Positions 6,519 through 13,263 of a stretch of 28,164 nucleotides of DNA are shown here, one piece after another. The stretch covers positions 1 to 28,164 of the IMG/VR virus record IMGVR_UViG_3300027733_000168; one strand, written 5' to 3'. The stretch comes from a virus. The notes below the pieces were generated by a model, which ran no database searches, was not told the DNA's origin, and was given only the letters and a program-made list of their open reading frames with translations. Made by a program: the position numbers and the translations under genes. Every line of letters starts with the position of its first letter. The stretch's first letter is position 1.

Positions 6519-6709
6519 ACTCACTCGACCGCAGACGGGCTCAAAGGCGCTCTAGGCGGCAGCAGGCACCAATTCTCTACATCGAGTATTGGATCGGCTT
6601 CCTGGTCGGCCTAGGTGCCGCCTGGGCAGTTTCTGGGCCCACGCTCACTGCTGCTTATTTCCAAATCCAGCACGACATCGCCCGATCTGTATTGGTGGCG
6701 GAGCAATGA
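6515..6709 (+). CDS. Small membrane protein, one predicted TM segment
   Basis: A 64-residue protein with a strongly basic N-terminus (eight Arg within residues 6-15), then one hydrophobic stretch (about IEYWIGFLVGLGAAWAVSG, residues 23-41) and a polar tail. This predicts a single-span membrane protein with the basic end in the cytoplasm. The frame is open upstream to 6332, but ATG 6515 overlaps the stop of the previous gene (ATGA) and is preferred. The stop again overlaps the next start. One-span small phage proteins can be holins, spanins or inhibitors; nothing here decides between these. Confidence 0.5.
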   Translation: MNSLDRRRAQRRSRRQQAPILYIEYWIGFLVGLGAAWAVSGPTLTAAYFQIQHDIARSVLVAEQ

Positions 6710-6888
6710 CCACCACCCCACGTGAGCGCCTAGCCGTCACCATCCACACTGCCGCCAAAACGGTTGCATGGCACCCAACACTGGAACGCCAAATCGCGGC
6801 GCGGTTAGAGCAATTACCTGTCAATTCCGAGGCTGCAATCCAGCTGCGCGGTTTATTTGCTGAAATGACCCACTGGAAAAACCAATGA
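6706..6888 (+). CDS. Small hypothetical helical protein
   Basis: A 60-residue protein (MTTTPRERLAV... ending THWKNQ) rich in Ala, Leu and Arg and likely all-helical. No family recognised. ATG 6706 overlaps the previous stop and its own stop overlaps the next start at 6885, both as ATGA. The frame is open from 6589, but the coupled start is preferred. Confidence 0.5.
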   Translation: MTTTPRERLAVTIHTAAKTVAWHPTLERQIAARLEQLPVNSEAAIQLRGLFAEMTHWKNQ

Positions 6889-7103
6889 AATCAACCACGT
6901 TTAATGCCGGCGAAAAGCTTTACGTCCGCTCGCACCTAGGCCTGGATTCCAAATGGGACAAGGCGCCTAGCTCCACGGTTTTAGTGACAGATCGAATTGA
7001 TTTTGAGGGTTGCCCTCATTACATCGTTACCGCACCCAACGGTGAAACGTGGCGGCTGCCGCAAATCCATCTATCCCGTAGGCCAATCAAGCTAGACAAA
7101 TGA
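6885..7103 (+). CDS. Small beta-rich hypothetical protein
   Basis: A 72-residue protein predicted to be mostly strands: GEKLYVRS, STVLVTDRIDF, HYIVTAPNGETWRLPQ. Alternating hydrophobics with G/P turns resemble a small SH3-like barrel, but I cannot name a family. It is coupled by ATGA overlaps to the gene before it and to the nucleotide kinase after it, so it may serve replication or nucleotide supply. Confidence 0.55.
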   Translation: MKSTTFNAGEKLYVRSHLGLDSKWDKAPSSTVLVTDRIDFEGCPHYIVTAPNGETWRLPQIHLSRRPIKLDK

Positions 7104-7702
7104 ATTACCCGAACCCGATCGCGTTGTGGTCGCCAGCACCCGGCTGCGGCAAAACCACAGTGGCAAACTTCATCCTGCAGGATCTACGCGAATTTGAGCG
7201 TATGCCGTTTGCTGCGCCCATGCGCCGGATGCTCACAACATTCCTGTTTGAGGCCGGCTGCACCTATGCCGATGCGCAGTATTACCTAAGCGATCCAGTT
7301 GGCAAGGAATTAGATATTCCGCAGCTGCCCTATCCGACCACAGGCCGCCATCTGCTGCGGACACTAGGCACCGAATGGGGCCGCACCTGCATCCATCCTG
7401 ATGTATGGGTTCAGATCTGGGAGCAGTCAATCAACGGTGCCGTCATAACCGATGATCTACGGTTTCCTAATGAAGCCGCTGCCATCAGAAGGCTCGGCGG
7501 CGAGATCTGGTGCATTCATCGCCCTGGTGTATCAGACATATCAGGCCATGCGTCAGAGTCCGGTTTGCGTAATGTGGCATTTGATTTGGTGCTCAACAAC
7601 GACGGCACAATCCGTGAGCTGCACCAAAAGGTGGCCAGGCATTTAGGCCTAGCCTTTAAAGATGACGACACCGGACTGGGTACTGCAGCAGCGGCGATCT
7701 GA
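7100..7702 (+). CDS. Deoxynucleoside monophosphate kinase
   Basis: A 200-residue P-loop kinase that resembles phage dNMP kinases (T4 gene 1 family), which phosphorylate dNMPs to dNDPs for phage DNA synthesis. Seen: Walker A SPAPGCGKTT (11-20), LLRTLGTEWGR (85-95), a motif conserved in these kinases, and ITDDLRFPNEA (116-126), which carries the DxRFPNE signature. Length fits the family. It starts inside the stop of the 6885 gene (ATGA) in the replication operon, as expected for a nucleotide-supply gene. Confidence 0.8.
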   Translation: MNYPNPIALWSPAPGCGKTTVANFILQDLREFERMPFAAPMRRMLTTFLFEAGCTYADAQYYLSDPVGKELDIPQLPYPTTGRHLLRTLGTEWGRTCIHPDVWVQIWEQSINGAVITDDLRFPNEAAAIRRLGGEIWCIHRPGVSDISGHASESGLRNVAFDLVLNNDGTIRELHQKVARHLGLAFKDDDTGLGTAAAAI

Positions 7703-7889
7703 GTTGATGGAGGCGCTCTATCAGGTGTCAGGTCGCAGTAATGGGCTAATGACTGGGCTATGGCATGGGACAGCGCTTGAACTGGCCGCTCGTATGCGGG
7801 ACATTGATGCGTTACACTGGTTGAGTTATGTGGACTCCCCTGAGGCGGCCAGCAACGGGCGCCCCTCGGGGGTCTTTTTTCTGTTATGA
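7662..7889 (+). CDS. Small hypothetical protein
   Basis: A 75-residue protein with a helical core (RSELMEALYQVSG, LMTGLWHGTALELAARM, DALHWLSYVD) that looks like real protein. From ATG 7662 it overlaps the kinase by 41 bp; ATG 7707, four bases past the kinase stop, is an alternative giving 60 residues and may be the true start. Its stop overlaps the next ATG as ATGA (7886-7889). Its last codons lie over a terminator-like hairpin (7861-7880). No family recognised. Confidence 0.5.
   Translation: MTTPDWVLQQRRSELMEALYQVSGRSNGLMTGLWHGTALELAARMRDIDALHWLSYVDSPEAASNGRPSGVFFLL
7861..7880 (+). terminator. Terminator-like hairpin inside a gene end
   Basis: GCCCC-TCG-GGGGT forms a 5-pair stem with a 3-nt loop (7861-7873), followed by C and six T (7875-7880). 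It lies in the last codons of the 7662 gene and 5 bases before the next ATG. A weak rho-independent terminator here would reduce expression of the Z-like gene relative to the replication genes. The stem is short, so activity is uncertain. Confidence 0.45.
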
Positions 7890-8692
7890 GCACCTACCGC
7901 TTTGCTCTAAAAGAAATTGATGAAATAAAGGAAAGCATTACTGTTTTTCAGCGGTCGCAATTGCCGTATGTAATCAGCAGAAGCCTTAACACCCTTGGCT
8001 CCGAGTTGCGGCTATTACACCAGCAAGAAATGGAGCAGGTGTTTAGCCATAAGGTATCGCTGACGTTGCGATCACCTATTTATGGTGTGCCACGGATGGG
8101 AAATAATTTAGCGCCTGGTAAGCCTGGGTCATTTTATCGGCCATCCAATAAGGCAGATTATCCGCTGCGTACATATTTTGAGTTAATTGATGATTCGCCC
8201 AAAGGCCAGTCACCATCAAGGTATTTGTACCCGCAGACTGTCGGCGGGCCAGTTTATAGGACTAGGTTCCAGAACGTTCTTTCCAGGACTGGCTTTTTGG
8301 CTGGCAATGAATATGCGATCCCAATGCACAAGGCAGATGCAGTTAAACGCGGCCCTGGCGGAAGGATGAGCACCGGTCAATACGTTCAAACACTATGGGG
8401 CATTAAGGCATTGCATACAAATAGCTATAGCACCCAGAAGTACAGCGATGCAAAGCGACCGCCAAATCAATCAAAGTATTTTGTGATTACCAGGCAACAC
8501 GCCGCAGAGCAGCGGCGCGGATTGCCACCAGGTATTTATATGCGTGTTGGCGGCAAGCCAAGCCGTTTGTTCGCGATTGTGGGCAAAACACCAGAAGTAC
8601 GCATTAAATACGACTACGAGGGGCTAACGGGAGCCCATGCGGAGAATATTTATGAATCAAGCTTGACCGCGCTGCTGGCTCAAATTATTTGA
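7886..8692 (+). CDS. Minor tail protein Z-like (tail completion) protein
   Basis: A 268-residue protein. Its N-terminal helices (QLPYVISRSLNTLGSELRLL) and C-terminal segment (GLPPGIYMRVGGKPSRLFAI, then a basic/aromatic stretch) resemble the lambda gpZ/minor tail Z family, whose members have a similar 'P-x-G-I-Y-x-R-V' core. gpZ-type proteins complete the tail end that joins the head. Lambda order puts Z between FII and U; here FII-like (20748) and U-like (21023) genes overlap directly with no Z between, and this is the only Z-like gene seen. It is coupled by ATGA to the early operon, behind a terminator-like hairpin. Family assignment is from pattern memory, and a different structural protein remains possible. 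Confidence 0.45.
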   Translation: MSTYRFALKEIDEIKESITVFQRSQLPYVISRSLNTLGSELRLLHQQEMEQVFSHKVSLTLRSPIYGVPRMGNNLAPGKPGSFYRPSNKADYPLRTYFELIDDSPKGQSPSRYLYPQTVGGPVYRTRFQNVLSRTGFLAGNEYAIPMHKADAVKRGPGGRMSTGQYVQTLWGIKALHTNSYSTQKYSDAKRPPNQSKYFVITRQHAAEQRRGLPPGIYMRVGGKPSRLFAIVGKTPEVRIKYDYEGLTGAHAENIYESSLTALLAQII

Positions 8693-8805
8693 CCGCTTGC
8701 CAGTAGTGCTGCATGTGCGGGGATTGCCGCTGCAGTCGGTATAGGTTTTGGGTGGGCCGGCGAGACAGCCGCTTATGCGCCCGCCAGGGCCAACACCAGG
8801 CCGGC

Positions 8806-8839
8806 CTTATTCAAAGGAAAGCCCTTTCCCTTGAATAAG
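8806..8839. repeat. Near-perfect 34-nt inverted repeat
   Basis: CTTATTCAAAGGAAAG (8806-8821) and CTTTCCCTTGAATAAG (8824-8839) are inverted copies with one mismatch, separated by CC. No T run follows on either strand, so it is not a simple terminator. It lies in the gap after the Z-like gene. It could be a protein-binding dyad or an RNA hairpin. Confidence 0.6.
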
Positions 8840-8874
8840 TTCCAACGGTATTCAAGGTTCGCCCCAGGGGCTCC

Positions 8875-9156
8875 ATGCGGCGCGACGCCACCGGGCGCTA
8901 CGAGATAACCAGCACCGCCAATAGCTGGGCGCCGCCCTGGCTTGTTAATCTTCACTGCTGGTACTGGCTTATCAGGCCAGCCGGTGGAGCGTCAAGGCAC
9001 CGGCACAGCCCGCAACGGATCACTGCCAAGTTGCCATGGGCGCTGCATTGCCAGCTTCGGGATAGGGCAGATATTGAAGGCAGATCGCTCAGCAATTTAG
9101 TGGCGCATTTGCTGGAGGCCGGCATTAAGTCAACTGGTTTGCCTGGAAAAATTTAA
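8875..9156 (+). CDS. Ribbon-helix-helix protein with N-terminal extension
   Basis: A 93-residue ORF. Its C-terminal half (RITAKLPWALHCQLRDRADI then EGRSLSNLVAHLLEAGI) is a clear Arc/CopG-like ribbon-helix-helix: strand, helix, the R-S-x-S-N turn and second helix. The first about 45 residues (Trp-rich, MRRDATGRYEI...) are not part of that fold. ATG 8875 has AGGGG four bases upstream; no other ATG, GTG or TTG lies between it and the fold, so either the long form is real or the gene is a damaged remnant. It is the second such protein here, directly before the non-coding region with promoter and dyads, so a regulatory role is likely. Confidence 0.5.
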   Translation: MRRDATGRYEITSTANSWAPPWLVNLHCWYWLIRPAGGASRHRHSPQRITAKLPWALHCQLRDRADIEGRSLSNLVAHLLEAGIKSTGLPGKI

Positions 9157-9189
9157 GGACTTGCAGGGGGGCGGTTTTAAGGGTGTTTT

Positions 9190-9217
9190 TTGACACACAG
9201 ATAGGCCGGTTTATTAA
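9190..9217 (+). promoter_or_regulatory. Consensus-like sigma70 promoter
   Basis: TTGACA (9190-9195, a perfect -35), a 16-bp spacer and TATTAA (9212-9217) make one of the best promoters in the window. The start would be near 9224. A GGAGG at 9222-9226 precedes an ATG at 9232 that ends after three codons (Met-Leu-Cys-stop). No gene follows until 9785. Confidence 0.55.
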
Positions 9218-9223
9218 ATTGTG

Positions 9224-9582
9224 GAGGCAAAATGTTGTGCTAACATTAAATCGTAGCAAGCCTAAATTTAAGCCAACTCGTTGGTTTCAAGGCTTGGAGT
9301 TACCCATCTCCTCATATCATCAAAACCCTATAACGATACTGTTCTAACAGTAAGTAATAACAACTGTTTTCGCTATTTCAAATGCTAAGCACTGATTGAA
9401 TCTAATTAGCGATAAACAAGATTCAATAGACGCGCTATTGCCGAGATTCGGCTATTACTAAAAAACAGTGCTCTTTAATACTATTAACGCAAAGATAGAC
9501 TGCGCTAGCAACAAATAGATAGCGCTGGTTTATATCTAGTCTTAATTGGCCGCTAGGGTGCACGTACTAGCGCCGCTAGTAC
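9224..9582 (+). ncRNA. Candidate structured non-coding RNA / control region
   Basis: Downstream of the promoter at 9190-9217 there is no credible ORF on either strand for over 500 bp, but there are many inverted repeats. They are CAAGCCT/AGGCTTG (9257-9296) around CCAAC/GTTGG; ACTGTT/AACAGT (9338-9351); ATTGAATCT/AGATTCAAT (9395-9427, nine perfect pairs); GCCGA-GAT-TCGGC (9440-9452); GCGCTA/TAGCGC (9502-9525); and GTACTAGC-GCC-GCTAGTAC (9564-9582). The word TAGCGC or GCGCTA recurs from 9502 to 9590. Either a structured RNA or a cluster of operators would explain this. No terminator marks a 3' end, so the limits are those of the visible repeats. Confidence 0.35.
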
Positions 9583-9605
9583 ATTAGCGCATCCGTACTA
9601 CTGCC

Positions 9606-9669
9606 GCCAGGTGCCAGGTGTCAGGTGTCTGCCGCTGCCGCCGCCGCTGCCGCTGCCAGGTGTCAGGTG
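9606..9669 (+). repeat. CAGGTG / CCGCTG short tandem repeats
   Basis: Two perfect 15-bp copies of GCCAGGTGTCAGGTG (9613-9627 and 9655-9669) flank a run of CCGCTG/CCGCCG units, and an extra GCCAGGTG starts at 9606. A GCGGTC repeat follows near 9714. The stretch has no ORF that I trust. It may be slippage-generated simple sequence or a protein-binding array. Bases 9670-9784 hold nothing else recognisable. Confidence 0.6.
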
Positions 9670-9784
9670 GCAATTGTTAAGGCTTTATGAATATCCGCAG
9701 GCCCCCGCCGTTCGCGGTCGCGGTCGTATATAGTCAGTTCATGCCCAGCGCATCGCGCAGGCTGTCCACATAACAAACAACCAA

Positions 9785-10039
9785 ATGACAACCGCTACCG
9801 CCTTGACCCGCCCGGCCTGTCTGCCCGAGGGGATCCTCCTTCGGGTGCAGCATAGCCACTGGCCCTTAGTTGAAGCCATCGCCATCGGCAACGACCTAGA
9901 CCTAGCCAACGCGTTCAAAGACTTGACGCAAGGCCTTGAGCGTCTGCAGGAAGACTCCCCCGCAGACTTTGAATACTGCGCCGGCAGCTTGACGCCCGCC
10001 CAGCTAGCAGCGCGCCACCTAGTGCACTTGCTTGGATGA
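9785..10039 (+). CDS. Small hypothetical protein
   Basis: An 84-residue, mostly helical, acidic protein (begins MTTATALTRPACLPEG, with a helix around LVEAIAIGNDLDLANAFKDL). No family recognised and no clear Shine-Dalgarno. It is the first gene after the long non-coding stretch and lies 42 bp before the DUF932 gene in the same direction, so the two may share a transcript. A longer minus-strand ORF over the same bases has a Cys/Arg/Ser-rich composition and looks like its shadow. Confidence 0.5.
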   Translation: MTTATALTRPACLPEGILLRVQHSHWPLVEAIAIGNDLDLANAFKDLTQGLERLQEDSPADFEYCAGSLTPAQLAARHLVHLLG

Positions 10040-10081
10040 TCCTTAGCTAATCCCAAACTAAAACAACAAAGGACCTTAATC

Positions 10082-11095
10082 ATGTCTCATCAGTTTTCTA
10101 GTGGCTGTTTCACACGCGGCCGCGCAGCTTGGCACGGTCTCGGCACCGTCATTGATGGCACCGTCACCCCCCGCGAGGCTTTCGGCCTTGCTAATGCCGA
10201 TTGGCAGGCTATCGGCCGCCCCGCCTATGACGTAAACATGCAGCCGATCCCTGGCTGCCAGCAGATCGTCCGCGGCGACACTGGCGCTCACCTTTCTATG
10301 CAATCTGACAGCTATCAGATTGTCCAGAACGAACAACTGATACGTATTGCCGAGGCGATCAGCGGCCAGGCCACCATTGATGCCGTGACGGTGCTGGCCG
10401 GCGGCCGTCGGGTCACGTTTACTGCTGAGATCAACAACGCCACAGCTGAGCCAATCCCCGGCGATGCGATCCGGCAATATCTGGTAGGAGTGACCAGCCA
10501 CGACGGCACAGTGGCATTTCAGGCAATCTTCAGTCCTGTCCGCGTGGTCTGTCAAAACACCCTCAGCGCTGCCCTGGGTATTGCCGAACGTGGCGCATCA
10601 AACCAACGCGTGAAGGTGCGCCACACACGCAATGCCAACGATTTGATTCGCCACATCCCGCAGCTGATAGATATTCAACGCCAGCATTTCCTAGGGGGCC
10701 TGCCCGAGCTGGCGGCAATGGCTAGCCAGCCCTGCAGCAACGAGCAGTTCCGCGATTATGTGGCGGCAGTGTTTGCCGATCAATTGACCGGCACCGTTAA
10801 CGCCGTCCGCGGTGACAACCGCACCGCTAGACCTAAAGCCCTGGCAGACCTGCCGCAGTGGCTGCAGCTGCAGAGCAAATTTCATGGCCAGGCGATCGGC
10901 TCAGATATTCCGGGATTCCTCGGCACCTTCTGGGGCGCCTATCAATCGGTGACCGAATACTTGACCCATGACGCCGGCCGCACAAAGGACCCAGCAGAAG
11001 CGGCACGGCTAAGGCTTGAGTCCCTTTACTGGGGCCCAGCAGCGGCAACGCTAAACAAAGCGCACGCGCTTGCGCTAACGGCGACCAGGGCCTGA
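10082..11095 (+). CDS. DUF932 / phage-plasmid-like protein (TIGR03299 type)
   Basis: A 337-residue protein matching the DUF932 family found on phages and plasmids. Seen: the typical opening TRGRAAWHGLGTVIDGTVTP, a middle SYQIVQNEQLI, ADxVTVLAGG-like VTVLAGGRRVTFTAEI, and SPVRVVCQNTLSAAL near residue 155, a hallmark of the family. The biochemical role of DUF932 is unknown; it often sits near replication or recombination genes. ATG 10082 has AGGA upstream at a normal distance. It opens a run of genes on the plus strand that ends at the terminator at 12908. Confidence 0.85.
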   Translation: MSHQFSSGCFTRGRAAWHGLGTVIDGTVTPREAFGLANADWQAIGRPAYDVNMQPIPGCQQIVRGDTGAHLSMQSDSYQIVQNEQLIRIAEAISGQATIDAVTVLAGGRRVTFTAEINNATAEPIPGDAIRQYLVGVTSHDGTVAFQAIFSPVRVVCQNTLSAALGIAERGASNQRVKVRHTRNANDLIRHIPQLIDIQRQHFLGGLPELAAMASQPCSNEQFRDYVAAVFADQLTGTVNAVRGDNRTARPKALADLPQWLQLQSKFHGQAIGSDIPGFLGTFWGAYQSVTEYLTHDAGRTKDPAEAARLRLESLYWGPAAATLNKAHALALTATRA

Positions 11096-11099
11096 ATCC

Positions 11100-11306
11100 A
11101 TGGCCTTTTATATCTACGCCCATGAAATGGGGCAGTCGGATTATGTCCGGCGATGCGACACCAAAGCGCAAGCCGTCGCCGCGGTGCATCGGATGAAATC
11201 CGAATGTAACGACTGGTGCAACGAACCCTTGCCCAGGCTTGAAATCAGCACAGATCCCCCATACGTGCCGACCTATCAATTTCCCGATATGTCCAGTCAC
11301 GGCTAA
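11100..11306 (+). CDS. Small hypothetical protein
   Basis: A 68-residue protein starting five bases after the DUF932 stop. It has an N-terminal strand (MAFYIYAHE), a helix with QAVAAVHRM and two Cys in a C-x(3)-C arrangement (ECNDWC), then a polar tail. No family recognised. Spacing suggests co-transcription and translational coupling with DUF932. Confidence 0.5.
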   Translation: MAFYIYAHEMGQSDYVRRCDTKAQAVAAVHRMKSECNDWCNEPLPRLEISTDPPYVPTYQFPDMSSHG

Positions 11307-11335
11307 ACCACTAAACCCACATCGCACCTGAAACC

Positions 11336-12109
11336 ATGCAATCCAACTGCTCTCACATTGTCACAGCTGAAACCGTGGCGATCCTGCCGGCCCCGATCCT
11401 ATGGGCCGCCGCTCAGTTCGCCAGCGCTGACCTATCACGGCCAGCAATAAACAAAATTCAAATAGAACGCTGCCAGTGGAATGTAAAAATCCGGTCCGTT
11501 GACGGTCACCGCGCATTCAGAGCAACGCTTGACACCTGCGGATCCGGGGATGATATGGCCTACTGGCCAGTGCCTGATCAGCACCTCCTACTACCAGCTG
11601 CCGACTGGATAAAGCCTGGCAAACTACTGACCGCAGACTGGGCCCACCTGAAACTTGACGGAACAGCCCACATAATCAACCACGCCGGCGCCACCGTTGA
11701 GATCCGCCAATGGTCCAACGCTAACAACCTAGAACAATTTCCCAACGTCGACCAGGTATGGCCTACAGAATTTGAATGTGACCCTATGGCGCCAATCAAT
11801 CTAAACGCCAACTACCTAGAAAGTATCGCCAAAGTGGCGGCCAAGCTGGGAGAAAAAGCAAACCCACAGATAGAGGTAGAAACCGGAAACGAAGGCACGC
11901 CGCTTCAATTTTCCAGCCACTATCGCGACACGAAACAACGCCTTGAATACCTCCTCATGCCTGCACAGGCACGCCATGCAAGCGATCGCCTGGCCGAACG
12001 CATAGGACGCCAACGCGAAAAAGAACGCGATGCCCGCGAACTGGCAGCATTCAGAGCCCGCGAGCTGGCCCAACTTCCAACCATTAGCCGGGAGCTGACT
12101 CATGTTTGA
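11336..12109 (+). CDS. DnaN-like sliding clamp, shortened
   Basis: A 257-residue protein that aligns by eye with bacterial beta clamp from domain 2 onward: LPAPILWAAAQFASADLSRP corresponds to the start of domain 2, RSVDGHRAF (53-61) to the hallmark TDGHRLA, FPNVDQVWP (135-143) to FPDYRRVLP, INLNANYLESIAKVAAKL (154-171) to the domain 3 helix, and YLLMPAQ (205-211) to the final VVMPMRL. Domain 1 (about 120 residues) is absent, domain 3 is shortened, and a charged 46-residue tail (RQREKERDARELAAFRAREL) follows. Beta clamps ring DNA and tether polymerase. Here the role might be host polymerase recruitment or interference, or a ring with different symmetry. No polymerase gene is in the window. Confidence 0.65.
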   Translation: MQSNCSHIVTAETVAILPAPILWAAAQFASADLSRPAINKIQIERCQWNVKIRSVDGHRAFRATLDTCGSGDDMAYWPVPDQHLLLPAADWIKPGKLLTADWAHLKLDGTAHIINHAGATVEIRQWSNANNLEQFPNVDQVWPTEFECDPMAPINLNANYLESIAKVAAKLGEKANPQIEVETGNEGTPLQFSSHYRDTKQRLEYLLMPAQARHASDRLAERIGRQREKERDARELAAFRARELAQLPTISRELTHV

Positions 12110-12178
12110 AGAATTAAAGCCCGAAGGGCTGAGACCCTAACCATTGTCTGCGTTTAACCCACCACAGCAACTCACGCC

Positions 12179-12874
12179 ATGTCAGCTTATTTCTGCGATT
12201 CCAAAATTTTCCACGCCATCGCTACGGCCGCCGAGTCCGCCAATCTGGCGGATTATGCCACCTCCTACCGGCAACTGGTGACCGAGAACCTCAGATCATT
12301 AAACCACCGCTACCCAGACCAGATTGCCGAGCATTGTCGCCTAGCGGCTGCAGCTCTAGCCGAGACGCCTCAACGCAACCACCAGGACCCCAACGCACTA
12401 TGCCAAACAATGGCAGAGTACAACTACCAATCTTGCGAGCATCCCGAATTTAACGGCAGCCCAGCCGATCAACTAATACAACAGCTGCAAACAATCAACC
12501 GCAAACCTCAACCAGCCCCCATAACGGCCGCCCCTGTTGCCGTCAAGTACCAAGGCCCAACGCCCAAGCCGGAGCGATCCAGCACCGAATCAACACGGCA
12601 ACAGCTGGCAAGAATGCTAGCCGCGCCCTCAGCGATTCCAACGCCAACACCAGAGTCTAAAATCGCAGAGCTGACCAGGGAAACCCGCAACGCCGGTTTA
12701 GTCCTGCTACAAACCCTCGCCATAATCAGCGACGGCCAGCCCAGCGGTGAGCATTTTGCCACCCTTGCCGCCAGGGTGACGGCCGTAACCTCAGACAACG
12801 ACACCGAAACCGCCACCAGCGAAGCGCACCGGCTAGCCCTCGCCTTGCGGCTACTGCTAGATGCGGCGAGCTGA
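12179..12874 (+). CDS. Hypothetical protein with YNYQSCEH motif
   Basis: A 231-residue protein. The N-terminal about 100 residues, with ENLRSLNHRYPD and YNYQSCEHPEF (about residues 81-91), resemble a small uncharacterised protein recurrent in phages and bacteria, in which a Y-x-Y-Q-S-C-E motif follows a helical segment. The middle (about 105-160) is Pro/Thr/Ala-rich and probably disordered, and the C-terminal 60 residues are helical. It could be a domain fusion. It is the last gene before the strong terminator at 12908-12931. No function can be given. Confidence 0.55.
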   Translation: MSAYFCDSKIFHAIATAAESANLADYATSYRQLVTENLRSLNHRYPDQIAEHCRLAAAALAETPQRNHQDPNALCQTMAEYNYQSCEHPEFNGSPADQLIQQLQTINRKPQPAPITAAPVAVKYQGPTPKPERSSTESTRQQLARMLAAPSAIPTPTPESKIAELTRETRNAGLVLLQTLAIISDGQPSGEHFATLAARVTAVTSDNDTETATSEAHRLALALRLLLDAAS

Positions 12875-12907
12875 CAACCGCAGCCAACCAACCACAACCA
12901 ACCAACC

Positions 12908-12931
12908 GCCGGCCCAAGTGGCCGGCTTTTT
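12908..12931 (+). terminator. Strong rho-independent terminator
   Basis: GCCGGCC (12908-12914), loop CAAGT, GGCCGGC (12920-12926) form a perfect 7-bp GC stem followed by five T. It closes the plus-strand transcription unit that includes DUF932 and the clamp-like gene. Confidence 0.85.
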
Positions 12932-13263
12932 AATGCCAAACAAAAGCGCACATTAACCAACCCAAAAAATCAAGGACAGGCAAGGGCCAGGCTTAAAGGC
13001 CTGCAATCGATCAAACCAAACAGGCAAACAATCGGACATTAAATCATGCCGGCTAATACATACAAGCGCCCCGGCAGATTTGGGCGGCCTTGAATACTTA
13101 GGGACTCGCAAGGGTAAGGTTTATGGTGCTAAATCGCGGGTCCTTTGTGACACTCCGGCCCGCGGAGGGATTCGAACCCCATCATTCAGCTACTCACAAT
13201 TTCACCAAAAGGGTGTATTCTAGCATGTAATTAGCCCTATTGGCAATGAAAAAAGCACTTAAA
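12932..13263. other. Gene-free gap between middle and late genes
   Basis: Some 330 bp with no ORF that I trust; a 15-residue frame from ATG 13046 is too short to judge. The one recognisable item is a tRNA T-arm-like stretch on the minus strand (13156-13182, GGGG-TTCGAAT-CCC), without acceptor partner, D-arm or anticodon arm, so no tRNA is called. Confidence 0.5.

Noticed and set aside
8773-8955. Minus-strand 60-residue Gly/Pro-rich ORF
   Set aside because: It overlaps the ribbon-helix-helix ORF on the plus strand, lies over the 34-nt hairpin, has only a weak Shine-Dalgarno and matches no family that I know.
9232-9243. Three-codon ORF (Met-Leu-Cys) with a good Shine-Dalgarno
   Set aside because: Too short to call a gene; mentioned under the candidate non-coding region only.
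11982-11989. HIP1-like octamer GCGATCGC
   Set aside because: Only one copy was noticed, so it does not support a cyanobacterial host assignment.
12103-12141. 12-residue ORF overlapping the end of the clamp-like gene
   Set aside because: No support beyond a start and stop; length within chance.
12881-12907. CCAA short tandem repeats before the terminator
   Set aside because: Simple sequence without further structure; no spacer pattern that would suggest CRISPR.
12508-12960. Minus-strand 150-residue ORF
   Set aside because: Antisense to the 12179 gene and crosses the strong terminator; low-complexity Val/Ser/Ala content.
13156-13182. tRNA-like T-arm on the minus strand (TTCGAAT with flanking G/C)
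   Set aside because: The acceptor 5' strand, D-arm and anticodon arm are missing and one T-stem pair is mismatched; at most a remnant or chance.
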